From JBBROS01 sp963792675 (lineage in GTDB: Bacteria > Pseudomonadota > Alphaproteobacteria > Acetobacterales > Acetobacteraceae): 64,000 nt of DNA. A program made the position numbers and the translations under genes. A model generated the notes under the pieces. That model saw nothing but the letters and a program-made list of their open reading frames with translations. It searched no databases and was not told the origin of the DNA. Positions 37,962-46,082 of this stretch are shown piece by piece. The stretch spans positions 1,674,001-1,738,000 of the forward strand of contig CAWBWT010000002.1 in assembly GCA_963792675.1 (NCBI GenBank), written 5' to 3'. Each line of letters opens with the position of its first letter. The stretch's first letter is position 1.

Positions 37962-38714
37962 TCAGGCCAGCGGAAACGTGGAGGCGGGCGCAACCGAGGC
38001 GGGGTAGTTCGCCTTCGACCACGGGCCGAGCTCGGACAGGCTGTCGGCGACGATGGTGTGGTCGTGGACGCGCTGGACGCCGGGCACGCCCTCGGCGGCG
38101 ATCCGCAACCCGGTCTGCTCGGCCTCGGATCCGACCATGCCCCATAGATGCACCTGGCCGCCGGCGACGATCACGTTGCTGTCCCGGCGCAAGCCCCAGC
38201 GATGGTGCGCAAACTCGTGCAGCACCGCGTCGCGCAGCCGCGCGTCGGCCTCGGCGCCGTCCGGCGGCACGGTGTGATGCGCCGCGATGGCCTGCACCAG
38301 GTTGGCGCGGCTGACGAGCCCGGCCAGCTTGCCGTCCACGTCAAGCACCGGCACCCGCTTCACGCCGCGCGTTTCGAACAGCTCGGCGATCTCGGCCAGC
38401 GGCGTGTCGAGCCGCACGAACAAGGCCGGTTCGGTCATGATCTCGCGCACGACGCGGCCGTGCGCATGGACGAAGTCGCTCGCGAGCCTTTCAGTCGAGG
38501 TGAACAGCTCGGCCCAGCGGCTGCGCCGGCGCTCGGTGCCGAGCTCGGCCCGGCGGCATAGATCCCCTTCCGTGACCATGCCGACGACGCGACCGTGCAC
38601 GACCACCGGTGCGCCGCTGATCCCCCGCTCGACCAGCAGGTTGGCCAGCGAGATCACCGGCAGGTCGGGAGGAACGGAAACGACGGTGCGGGTCATGACG
38701 TCGCGCGCTTGCAT
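37962..38714 (-). CDS. CBS domain pair and BON domain protein
   Basis: A 250-residue protein with two CBS domains (residues about 1-60: MQARDVMTRTVVSVPPDLP, RGISGAPVVVHGRVVGMVTEGDL; about 90-145: VREIMTEPALFVRLDTPLAEI, RGVKRVPVLDVDGKLAGLVSRANL) and a C-terminal BON domain (about 170-230: GGQVHLWGMVGSEAEQTGLRIAAEGVPGV). CBS pairs sense adenine nucleotides; BON domains bind membranes or DNA. It is divergent from the next gene with two FNR-like boxes between them (38800, 38843), so it is a probable member of the island's regulon. Confidence 0.9.
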   Translation of the reverse strand: MQARDVMTRTVVSVPPDLPVISLANLLVERGISGAPVVVHGRVVGMVTEGDLCRRAELGTERRRSRWAELFTSTERLASDFVHAHGRVVREIMTEPALFVRLDTPLAEIAELFETRGVKRVPVLDVDGKLAGLVSRANLVQAIAAHHTVPPDGAEADARLRDAVLHEFAHHRWGLRRDSNVIVAGGQVHLWGMVGSEAEQTGLRIAAEGVPGVQRVHDHTIVADSLSELGPWSKANYPASVAPASTFPLA

Positions 38715-38799
38715 GATGGGCCTCCACAGATGCCGGGCAGACGATGCCGGCGCAGAAGATGCCGGCGCAGCAGATCAGCGCAGCGGGCCTTGCGGCGCC

Positions 38800-38813
38800 T
38801 TGATCCAGATCAT
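38800..38813. promoter_or_regulatory. FNR-like box upstream of the CBS-BON gene
   Basis: TTGATCCAGATCAT matches nine of ten positions of TTGAT-N4-ATCAA. It lies 86 bases upstream of the minus-strand CBS-BON start (38714) and 73 bases before the divergent plus-strand gene. Confidence 0.5.
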
Positions 38814-38842
38814 TCAAGGGTGGCTTGGATTTCCCGGCTGGT

Positions 38843-38856
38843 TTGACTTAGGTCAA
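38843..38856. promoter_or_regulatory. FNR-like box in the divergent promoter
   Basis: TTGACTTAGGTCAA is an exact palindrome of the form TTGAC-N4-GTCAA, the accepted T/C and A/G variant of the FNR/FixK box. It sits 30 bases before the start of the plus-strand gene at 38873; if used, ATG at 38909 would follow the transcription start by a short leader. Confidence 0.65.
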
Positions 38857-38872
38857 CCTACTCACGCGCGGC

Positions 38873-39356
38873 TTGGCCGAAATTGTCCGGATGCAACAAC
38901 CGCGGACGATGCCGGAGCTTGTGGTCGAGCCGCTGCCATCGCAGCAGGCGCGGTTGGCCTACCCGTTGCTGCTGCAGGCGTTGCCGGCGCTCACCCTCGA
39001 GGATTGGCTGGGCTTTGCCCGGCAAGTCGCGCGCGGGGGTCGGCACGTGCCGTCCGGGATCCTGGTGGCGCGCCGGACCGGGACGCAATATCTGTGCGGT
39101 GCGGTGTGCTTCCGCCGCGATCCCGACCCGCAAGCCGGCGCCGTGCTGACGGCGGAGCACCTGGTTGCGCTCGACCTGTTGTACCCGCAGGCGGTGATGA
39201 CGGCGATGCTGCGGGCGCTCGACGCCGTCGCCGTCAACCTCTCCTGCCAGGCGATCCGGGTGATGGTGCCGGCGCCCCGGCCGGGCGACATCGGCTTGGC
39301 AGGCGGCGACTACCAGGCCCGCCGGGATCGTGCTCGACCGCCGTATGCGCTCGTGA
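38873..39356 (+). pseudogene. Acetyltransferase-like protein, frameshifted near its end
   Basis: About 160 residues after correction. The N-terminal part has QQARLAYPLLLQALPALTLEDWLGFARQV, split here, and GILVARRTGTQYLCGAVCFRRDP, AEHLVALDLLYPQAVMTAMLRAL, a pattern close to GNAT-fold acetyltransferases though the acyl-CoA loop is not clear. An extra C near 39321 moves the frame from GGDYQAR to GIVLDRRMRS and a stop at 39356; without the correction the frame runs into the antisense of the next gene. Two FNR-like boxes precede it. Start candidates: 38873, 38891 and 38909. Function not assigned. Confidence 0.55.
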
Positions 39357-39365
39357 GCCGCCGCG

Positions 39366-39656
39366 TCACGTCATCACCAGCACGCACCCGGCCACCGCGT
39401 CGACGCGGATCAGTGCGTCGCGCACGTTGCCGGCACCAGCGACATCGCGCGCCAGGGCGCACAACGCCTCGGCGAACGCCTCGTCGGCGACGAAGCCTTC
39501 GACCGTCACGACGCCATCGGTGACGAACATCTGAGCGGAGGCGTCGGCGTACCAGGGCTGCCTTTGCAGCGCTTGCCGCAGCGTCCGGCTCAACACCAGG
39601 TCGTTGCGGCGCGATCTCCGGGCCACGGCGTCCGGTTTGGTCGTAACGACGATCAT
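39366..39656 (-). CDS. BON domain protein
   Basis: A 96-residue protein, mostly one BON domain: LSRTLRQALQRQPWYADASAQMFV, DGVVTVEGFVADEAFAEALCALARDVAGAGNVRDAL, with the conserved Gly-Val and the central GNVRD. BON proteins bind phospholipid or act as stress-linked periplasmic proteins. It is 28 bases after the CBS gene on the same strand and probably co-transcribed with it. No signal peptide is obvious. Confidence 0.8.
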   Translation of the reverse strand: MIVVTTKPDAVARRSRRNDLVLSRTLRQALQRQPWYADASAQMFVTDGVVTVEGFVADEAFAEALCALARDVAGAGNVRDALIRVDAVAGCVLVMT

Positions 39657-39684
39657 GGGGCGCCTCGCCGTTGGATCGCCGCGC

Positions 39685-40156
39685 TCACACCAGCATCGCC
39701 GGCGCCCGCGCCAGGGCGCGGATCATGTCGGCGCGGCTGACGATGCCGACGACGCGGCCGCCGCGCAGGATCGGGATGCGCCGCACCGCGTGCTTGACCA
39801 TCAGCTCGGCGAGCTCGGGCAGCGTGGTCCGTTCGGTTGCGGTGACGACGTGCCGGGCCATGATTTCGGCGGCGGTGCGGTGGTCGCGGCCGGATGTAGT
39901 CGAGGAAGTCCGGCGACAGCTGCTCGCCCTCGGCCAGCGCCGTCAGCCACCAATCGCGCCGTTGCCGCGCCGTCTCGCGGAATGGCCGCAGCACGTCCAT
40001 CTCGGTCACGATCCCGGCCAGCGTGCCGTCCGGCTCGCAGACCGGAACGGCGCTGATGCCGCGTTCGGCGAGCAGCGCCGCGATCTCGGCGAGGCTCGCC
40101 TGCGGCGTTACCGTCACGACCGGGTGGGTCATCAGCGCGGATGCTTCGATCGTCAT
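39685..40156 (-). pseudogene. CBS-pair protein, frameshifted
   Basis: First frame: MTIEASALMTHPVVTVTPQASLAEIAALLAERGISAVPVCEPDG then TEMDVLRPFRETARQRRDWW, a complete first CBS domain. At about 39893 an extra C moves the frame to RDHRTAAEIMARHVV, then HAVRRIPILRGGRVVGIVSRADMIRALA, the second CBS domain, with a stop at 39685. Corrected length is about 156 residues, normal for a stand-alone CBS pair. Second CBS protein in this island; it lies 16 bases after hdeD. Confidence 0.7.
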
Positions 40157-40172
40157 AGGTTGCTCCTCCTCG

Positions 40173-40808
40173 TCAAGCCAGTGCAGCGGACGCCGCCGCC
40201 CGGCGCAGCCGCAGCGACAGCGCGATCAGCGCCAACCCGAACAGCAGCGCGTAGGCGGCCAGCCACCAGGTCAGCACCAGGGCGCCGGCCGCCGGCCAAG
40301 CGAACAGCCCGGCGCCCCAAAGCAGCGACGCCATCCCGGCCAGCGCCATCCAGAAGCGGCCGCGCACCGCGGGCAGCGCGACGGCGGCCGCCAGCACCAC
40401 CGCGCCGCTCACGAACGCCCAAGCGGCTATCAGCGCGACAAAGGCCAGCGCCGTTTCGATCGGTGCCAGCAGCAGCGCCGCGGCCAGCGCCAGATCGAGC
40501 ACGCCTTCCAGCACCAGCAGGCCCCAGCGATCGCGGTGGACCGCGGCGCGCGCCGCCGAGCCGATCGACAGCACGCCATCGGCCAGCAGGTACGCGGCGG
40601 CAACCAGCAGCAGCGTGCCGATCGTCGGCACCGGAAGGATCAGCGCCATCAGGCCGAACAGCACGGCCGTCGCGCCGCGCAACGCGACCATCCACCATCG
40701 GCGGTACAGCAGCACCGCGCCGGCGGGAAGGATGTCGAGCAACCCGCTCGACAGGACCGCCGCCGGGAACGGGTCGGCGTCGGGATGGTTCAGGCTCGAC
40801 GTGGTCAC
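40173..40808 (-). CDS. HdeD family acid-resistance membrane protein
   Basis: A 211-residue inner-membrane protein with six hydrophobic segments of the HdeD/DUF308 type: WWMVALRGATAVLFGLMALIL, AAAYLLADGVLSIGSA, WGLLVLEGVLDLALAAALLL, IAAWAFVSGAVVLAAAV, FWMALAGMASLLWGAG, and WWLAAYALLFGLALIALSL. HdeD is involved in acid stress. ATG 40808. FNR-like box TTGATCCAGGTCAA lies 58 bases upstream. First gene of a three-gene minus-strand unit hdeD-CBS-BON. Confidence 0.9.
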   Translation of the reverse strand: MTTSSLNHPDADPFPAAVLSSGLLDILPAGAVLLYRRWWMVALRGATAVLFGLMALILPVPTIGTLLLVAAAYLLADGVLSIGSAARAAVHRDRWGLLVLEGVLDLALAAALLLAPIETALAFVALIAAWAFVSGAVVLAAAVALPAVRGRFWMALAGMASLLWGAGLFAWPAAGALVLTWWLAAYALLFGLALIALSLRLRRAAASAALA

Positions 40809-40865
40809 GACCGGTCTCCCCGTGATGGACGGGAAGCAGCTTGCCGCAGGGCCGGTCGTTCGACG

Positions 40866-40879
40866 TTGATCCAGGTCAA
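40866..40879 (-). promoter_or_regulatory. FNR-like box upstream of hdeD
   Basis: TTGATCCAGGTCAA matches the FNR/FixK consensus (TTGAT-N4-RTCAA), 58 bases before the hdeD start codon. Distance suits a class II activation site around -41.5 with a short leader. Seen directly; use by the nearby regulator is inferred. Confidence 0.65.
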
Positions 40880-40925
40880 GGCGGCGCGGCGAGGGCCCCG
40901 CGGCCGCAAGCGGACAGCCCCGTGG

Positions 40926-41348
40926 TCAGCAGACCGGGATGGGGCGGAACAGCGGCTCGGGACGGCGCGCATAGGCCGACCGGCAATGCCGAAGCAGCGC
41001 CGCCTCGACTTGTTCCAAGATGGCGGAGCTGGTGAACGGCTTCTGAATCCAGGCGCTCGCGCCGGCGGCGGCGGCTCGGGATTGGGCGCTGCACGCGCTG
41101 CTCACGACGATGACCGGGCGATCGAACCGGTTGGCGCGCAACTCCGCACAGAACGACACGCCGTCGCCGTCCGGAAGCCAAGTGTCCAAGACGATGAAAT
41201 CGAACTCGTCGCCGTCGGCCAGCATCAGCGCGCGCGCCGAACCAAGATCAGCCGCAACAGTTACGGCGAAACCGCACTCCTCGAGGATCTCCGAAAGCAG
41301 GTTGCGCACCGCATCCTCGTCTTCGACGATCAGAACCGACCCAGGCAT
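40926..41348 (-). CDS. Single-domain response regulator
   Basis: A 140-residue receiver domain with no output domain. VLIVEDEDAVRNLL acidic pocket, D55 phosphorylation site in FIVLDTWLPDGDG, switch Ser in VIVVSSACS, and K103 in IQKPFTSSAIL. Single-domain receivers often act in phosphorelays or as CheY-like effectors. ATG 41348. It is divergent from the ABC transporter; no histidine kinase gene is close. The 218-base gap carries an AGAAC/GTTCT palindrome. Confidence 0.88.
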   Translation of the reverse strand: MPGSVLIVEDEDAVRNLLSEILEECGFAVTVAADLGSARALMLADGDEFDFIVLDTWLPDGDGVSFCAELRANRFDRPVIVVSSACSAQSRAAAAGASAWIQKPFTSSAILEQVEAALLRHCRSAYARRPEPLFRPIPVC

Positions 41349-41383
41349 CGTCTCTTCACCACAGTTACACGCCGTCGAATAGC

Positions 41384-41399
41384 AGAACTTTAACGTTCT
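41384..41399. promoter_or_regulatory. AT-rich palindrome in the response-regulator promoter
   Basis: AGAACTTTAACGTTCT, with AGAAC and GTTCT as inverted arms around TTTAAC, lies 36 bases upstream of the receiver start codon in an unusually AT-rich stretch; TTGACA on the minus strand is at 41419-41414. It could be an operator or promoter part. Weak support. Confidence 0.35.
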
Positions 41400-41566
41400 A
41401 ATAACGAAATTCGTGTCAATAACTGTTCGGTGAACTGGCGCCGAGAATGGCGGGACCTGCCGACGGCACCGAGGCCGCCTATCCCATCGGCGACCCTCCA
41501 ACTCGTCGCTTCCAACCTTGCGCGACAATCGCCCATGATGCGCTCCGAAACGACCAGGAGCCTGCG

Positions 41567-42550
41567 ATGACCCTGCGATCCCTGTTTGCCGCCGCTGCGC
41601 TGCTTGTGCTGGGCACCGCCTCGGCCATGGCCCAAACGAAGGTCACGTTCGGAACCGATTGGCTGGCCGAAGCCGAGCATGGCGGCTTCTATCAGGCGCT
41701 GGCGACCGGGCTGTACAAGAAGCACGGGCTCGACGTGACGATCCGGATGGGCGGCCCGCAAAACAATCCGCCGCAGCAGATCGCGGCCGGCGTGGTGGAC
41801 TTCCAAATGTCGTCCGGCAGCTTCGCGGCGCTGTCGATGGCGCAGCAGGACATCCCGGTCGTCGCGGTCGCCGCGTTCTTCCAGAAGGACCCGCAGGTGC
41901 TGATCAGCCACCCCGGCGCCGGCAACGACACGCTGGCGGCGATGAAGGGCAAGCCGATCATGATCTCGACCGCGGCGCGGCAGCAGTTCTGGCTGTTCCT
42001 GAAAGCCAAGTTCGGCTTCACCGACGAGCAGGTCCGCCCGTATGCCTTTTCGCTGGCGCCGTTCCTGTCGGACCCGAAAGCCATCCAGCAAGGGTTCGTT
42101 TCATCCGAGCCGTACCAGATCGAGAAAGCGACCGGTACGAAACCGGTGGTGAACCTGCTGGCCGATAGCGGCTTTGCCAACTACTCCAACCTCGTGCTCG
42201 TGCAATCGAAGTTGGTCCGCGACAAGCCCGACATCGTGCGCGCCTTTGTCGAGGCGTCGATCGAAGGCTGGCGCGACTACATGAAGGATCCGGCGGCCGG
42301 CAACGCGCTCATTCGCAAGGACAACCCCGACATGACGCAGGACGTGCTCGATGCGGCGGTCAAGACCATGCGGGAGTACGGCATCGTCGATAGCGGCGAT
42401 GCGAAATCGCTGGGGTTGGGGGCGATGACCGAAGAACGCTGGAAGTCAATGTTCGACACGATGGCGGCGGCGGGGCTGTACAAGCCGGACCTCGACTTCC
42501 ACCGCGCGTTCACGGTGCAGTTCGTGAACAAGCGCTACGGGATGGAGTGA
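41567..42550 (+). CDS. ABC transporter substrate-binding protein, NMT1/SsuA type
   Basis: A 327-residue periplasmic binding protein. Signal peptide LFAAAALLVLGTASAMAQ, then KVTFGTDWLAEAEHGGFYQALATGLYKKHGLDV, the usual NMT1/THI5-like N-terminus, and GVVDFQMSSGSFAALSMA. Related binding proteins carry pyrimidine precursors, taurine or alkanesulfonates; the ligand cannot be named. ATG 41567. It precedes the ATPase gene by 274 bases (42551-42824), in which I see no convincing gene. Confidence 0.9.
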   Translation: MTLRSLFAAAALLVLGTASAMAQTKVTFGTDWLAEAEHGGFYQALATGLYKKHGLDVTIRMGGPQNNPPQQIAAGVVDFQMSSGSFAALSMAQQDIPVVAVAAFFQKDPQVLISHPGAGNDTLAAMKGKPIMISTAARQQFWLFLKAKFGFTDEQVRPYAFSLAPFLSDPKAIQQGFVSSEPYQIEKATGTKPVVNLLADSGFANYSNLVLVQSKLVRDKPDIVRAFVEASIEGWRDYMKDPAAGNALIRKDNPDMTQDVLDAAVKTMREYGIVDSGDAKSLGLGAMTEERWKSMFDTMAAAGLYKPDLDFHRAFTVQFVNKRYGME

Positions 42551-42824
42551 CGAACGCGCCCGTGCGGCGTCAGGGCTGACCTGATCCGGCTAGTTCAGAA
42601 CGCGGAATGGCGCGACAGCACCGCGAGATCCTCCTCGTCGAGCTCCGCCCGCACGCCGCCGCGGATCAGCGACGAGAGGGCTCGATGGGCGGGGCGATGC
42701 GGGAGAGACTGATCGAGCAACGCATCGGCATCGTGGCCGTCCGGCGCAGTTCCGTCCCCGCGTTGCCGATGCCGGAGGCCGGGCCGGCCGATGGCACGCC
42801 GCATGCGTATAAGCCCGGAGACTC

Positions 42825-43619
42825 ATGACCGCTCGCATCGCCTCCGCTCTCATCGGCCTGCACCAGGTCGGGAAGACCTTCTCCAACGGCACGGTGGCGC
42901 TTGACGGCGTCGACCTCGGCGTGCGCCGGGGCGAGTTCCTCAGCCTGCTGGGCCCGTCCGGCTGCGGCAAGTCGACGGCGTTGCGACTGCTGGCCGGCCT
43001 GACCGAGCCGACTTCCGGCCGGGTTGAACGGGCGGCGGGGGAGGCGGCCCGGCTCGGCTTCGTGTTCCAGGAACCGACCTTGATGCCGTGGCGGACGGTC
43101 GAAGGGAACGTGCGCCTGCCGCTGCAGCTGCAAGGCATCCGTCGGGCCGAGGCCGCGCCGCGCGTGGCCGAGGCGCTGGCCCGAGTCGGGCTCGCCGGGT
43201 TCGAGCGGTCCTATCCGCGGCAGCTCTCGGGCGGCATGAAGATGCGGGTGTCGATCGCCCGCGCGCTGGCGACCCGGCCGGCCATCCTGCTGATGGACGA
43301 GCCGTTCGCCGCGCTCGACGAGATCACCCGCGCCCGGCTGAACGACGACCTGCTGCGGCTTTGGGAGAGCGAGCGGCTGACGATCGTGTTCGTCACCCAC
43401 AGCGTCTACGAGAGCGTGTTCCTCAGCAGCCGCATCGTGGTGATGGCGCCGCGGCCGGGCCGGGTGTCCGCCGACCTGCCGGTCGAGCCGCCGGTCGCCC
43501 GCGGCGAGGAGTACCGCACCAGCGACGCCTACATGCGCGACTGCCGCCGTGTGTCGGCGGCGTTGAAGGCGGCCATGGGCGAACCGGCCGCCGCGCGGGA
43601 GCCGGTCCATGCCGGCTGA
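42825..43619 (+). CDS. ABC transporter ATPase, SsuB/TauB type
   Basis: A 264-residue ATPase. Walker A LLGPSGCGKSTALRLLAG, Q-loop VFQEPTLMPW, signature RQLSGGMKMRVSIARAL, Walker B ILLMDEPFAALDE and H-loop VFVTHSVYE. ATG 42825. The 3' end overlaps the permease start by 11 bases. Close similarity to SsuB/TauB/ThiZ-type importers. Confidence 0.94.
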   Translation: MTARIASALIGLHQVGKTFSNGTVALDGVDLGVRRGEFLSLLGPSGCGKSTALRLLAGLTEPTSGRVERAAGEAARLGFVFQEPTLMPWRTVEGNVRLPLQLQGIRRAEAAPRVAEALARVGLAGFERSYPRQLSGGMKMRVSIARALATRPAILLMDEPFAALDEITRARLNDDLLRLWESERLTIVFVTHSVYESVFLSSRIVVMAPRPGRVSADLPVEPPVARGEEYRTSDAYMRDCRRVSAALKAAMGEPAAAREPVHAG

Positions 43620-44421
43620 CGCAGTCCGGACCGCATTCGGCCAACGGCTGCTGCTCGCCGCGCTCCCGCTGCTCGTCGGCGTCGCCTTCCTGGTCGCCTG
43701 GGAGGCGACCGTGCGGATCGCCGAGATCCCGGTCTACGTGCTGCCGGGCCCGCTGCGGATCGCTGCCAAGCTGGTGGAGGACTGGGGCACGCTGTCGGGT
43801 TCACTGCTGGTGACGCTCGAGGTCACGTTCATGGCGCTGGCGGCCGCGGTGGTCGGCGGCGGCGGGCTGGCGATCCTGTTCGCGCAGTCGCGCTGGATCG
43901 AGGCGAGCTTGTTTCCCTACGCCGTGATCCTGCAGGTGACGCCGATCGTGGCGATCGCGCCGCTGATCCTGATCTACATCCCGAACACCGAGCTGGCCTT
44001 GCTGGTCTGCGCCTGGCTGGTGGCGTTCTTCCCGATCCTGTCCAACACCACGCTCGGGCTGAACTCGGTCGACCACAATTTCCTCGACCTGATGACGCTG
44101 TACGGCGCGCGGCGCAGCCAGGTGCTGTGGTTTCTGCGCCTGCCGGGGGCGATGCCGTATTTCCTGGGCGGCCTGCGGATTGCCGGCGGCCTCAGCCTGA
44201 TCGGCGCCGTGGTCGCGGAGTTCACCGCCGGCACCGCGACCGCCGGCAGCGGGCTCGCCTACCGGATCCTGGAAAGCGGCTACCGGCTCGACATCGCCCG
44301 CATGTATGCGGCGCTGGTGCTGCTGTCGGCCACCGGCATCCTGATCTTCGCCGCACTCAGCGGCCTGAGCTGGCTGCTGCTGCATCGCTGGCACGAGAGT
44401 GCCGCGAAACGCGAACGGTAA
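43609..44421 (+). CDS. ABC transporter permease, SsuC/TauC type
   Basis: A 270-residue permease with the binding-protein-dependent inner-membrane signature in LRIAGGLSLIGAVVAEFTAG and a preceding EAA-like loop (DLMTLYGARRSQVLWFLRLPGAMPYFLGG). At least five hydrophobic segments, starting LLLAALPLLVGVAFLVAWEA. It completes the importer with its ATPase and binding protein. Confidence 0.93.
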   Translation: MPADAVRTAFGQRLLLAALPLLVGVAFLVAWEATVRIAEIPVYVLPGPLRIAAKLVEDWGTLSGSLLVTLEVTFMALAAAVVGGGGLAILFAQSRWIEASLFPYAVILQVTPIVAIAPLILIYIPNTELALLVCAWLVAFFPILSNTTLGLNSVDHNFLDLMTLYGARRSQVLWFLRLPGAMPYFLGGLRIAGGLSLIGAVVAEFTAGTATAGSGLAYRILESGYRLDIARMYAALVLLSATGILIFAALSGLSWLLLHRWHESAAKRER

Positions 44422-44510
44422 AGGCAAGCGCTCTCGCAATCGTTCCGCCCGGCAGAAGGTGGATCGCTCCGCCCTTGACCCGCCGGGGCCGGTGGCTCCA
44501 GACCCGAGCC

Positions 44511-45851
44511 ATGACCGATTGGTTCCGCTTCGCCGCCGAGCTGGGCAACATTCCGGCCATCAGCGATCCGGCGCTGGTCCGGCAAAAGAGCCGCGACTTC
44601 TTCTGGTACAGCCCGATCCTCAAGCAGCAGCTCGACGGCAAGACCGCCGACCTCGTCGTGTGTCCACGCAACGAGGCCGAGGTGATCGCCGCGGCAGCGC
44701 TTTGCGCCCGCTGGCGGGTGCCGCTCACGGTCCGCGGCGGCGGCACCGGCAATTATGGGCAGGCGGTGCCGCTGGAAGGCGGCGTGGTGCTGGAGATGAC
44801 CGGGCTCGACCGCGTCCTGTCCCTCGAGGACGGGCTGCTGACCGTCGAAGCCGGGGCCAAGCTCGCGGACATCGACGCCGCCTGCCGGCCGCAAGGCTGG
44901 GAACTCCGCATGCACCCCTCGACCAAGCGCACCGCGACGATCGGCGGCTTCATCGCCGGCGGCAGCGGCGGCGCCGGGTCGATCACCTGGGGCGGGCTGC
45001 GCGACCGCGGCAACCTGGTCTCCGCCCGCGTGGTGTCGTGCGAGGCCGAGCCGCGCATCGTAACGCTCACTGGGGACGCCGCGTCCGGCGTCAACCATGC
45101 CTACGGCACCACCGGGATCATCACCGCGCTGACGGTCGCGATGGCGCCGGCGCAACCCTGGATCGACCTGGTTGCCGCCTTCGACGACTTCGACGCCGCC
45201 GCCCGGTTCGGCTTGGCGCTGGGGCAGGCGGACGGGATCGCCAAGAAACTGGTGACGGTGGTCGCAGCGCCGTTGCCGGAGTATTTCCGCGGCCTCGAGA
45301 GCCCGGCCGGCGCGCATCTCGTGCTCGCCATCGTCGCCCGGCACGGGTTGGTGCCGTGGGACGACCTGCTGCGGCTGCATGGCGGGCGGGAAACGCTGCG
45401 GATCGCCGCCGGCGATCTATCGGGCGGACGCACGCCGATCTACGAATACACCTGGAACCACACCACGCTGCATGCCCTGCGCCGCGACAGGACCGTGACC
45501 TACCTGCAATGCCTGTTCCCTGCCGACCGCGCCCTCGAGCTCGTGGCGGCCATGCGCGCGGCTTTTCCGGAGGAGCTGATGATGCACCTCGAGTTCCAGC
45601 GGGTCGGCGGCCGGGTCACCTGCAGCGCGCTGCCGGTGATCCGCTACACCACGCCGAAGCGCTTGGCGGAGATCGTCGCCTATCACGAGGCGCACGGCGT
45701 GCTGATCGCCAACCCACACTTCTTCACCCTCGAGGACGGCGCCGGGCACAAGCGGGTCGGCGAGAGCCAGCCGGCGCTGAAGGCGGTAATGGACCCGCAC
45801 GCGCTGCTCAACCCCGGCAAGATGCGGACCTATGTGGCGGAGCGGTCCTGA
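44511..45851 (+). CDS. FAD-binding oxidoreductase (GlcD/FAD_binding_4 type)
   Basis: A 446-residue flavoprotein. PP-loop LTVRGGGTGNYGQAVPLEGGVV, then RTATIGGFIAGGSGGAG, GAGSITWGGLRDRGN, ending RYTTPKRLAEIVAYHEAHG and NPGKMR. This is the VAO/PCMH fold with an FAD_binding_4 domain and a D-lactate/glycolate-oxidase-like C-terminal part. It is 89 bases after the permease and in the same direction, so its substrate may be the transported compound. ATG 44511 chosen from the family N-terminus. Confidence 0.85.
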   Translation: MTDWFRFAAELGNIPAISDPALVRQKSRDFFWYSPILKQQLDGKTADLVVCPRNEAEVIAAAALCARWRVPLTVRGGGTGNYGQAVPLEGGVVLEMTGLDRVLSLEDGLLTVEAGAKLADIDAACRPQGWELRMHPSTKRTATIGGFIAGGSGGAGSITWGGLRDRGNLVSARVVSCEAEPRIVTLTGDAASGVNHAYGTTGIITALTVAMAPAQPWIDLVAAFDDFDAAARFGLALGQADGIAKKLVTVVAAPLPEYFRGLESPAGAHLVLAIVARHGLVPWDDLLRLHGGRETLRIAAGDLSGGRTPIYEYTWNHTTLHALRRDRTVTYLQCLFPADRALELVAAMRAAFPEELMMHLEFQRVGGRVTCSALPVIRYTTPKRLAEIVAYHEAHGVLIANPHFFTLEDGAGHKRVGESQPALKAVMDPHALLNPGKMRTYVAERS

Positions 45852-45885
45852 TCGCGGCCCGCTTCCGGCGCGCGTCGGCCGTGGA

Positions 45886-46010
45886 CCGCGTCGCCGTCGT
45901 GGCGCCATCCAACCCAAGGCGATGCCGGTGCGGTTGACCACGCCGGGTGAGTTCGACGTGTGGCTGTCCGCCCGGCTCGAGGACGCGTTGATGCGGCGCC
46001 GCCCTGCCGT
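45886..46010 (+). pseudogene. SRAP/YedK (SOS response-associated peptidase) fragment
   Basis: A short frame reads IQPKAMPVRLTTPGEFDVWLSARLEDAL, which matches the C-terminal stretch of SRAP/YedK-type proteins (HPKAMPV-x-LTT-P-x-E-x-D-x-WL). Frame and length are not enough for a protein, and the preceding RRHVAVVAPSNPRR-type text is out of frame. A remnant in the gap between the flavoprotein and the NDH-2 gene. Confidence 0.5.
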
Positions 46011-46082
46011 CACCGCGGCCAGTCCGAAGCCGCGGCAAGGCCTCGTTTCTAAATCACTGCGGCCGAGCCGAGAGCAGGCCGA

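Noticed and set aside
42551..42824. Possible small gene in the gap between the binding protein and ATPase, for example a 69-residue minus frame ending DEEDLAVLSRHSAF
   Set aside because: No ribosome site or recognisable family; the tail looks protein-like but support is too thin. The gap otherwise shows nothing clear.
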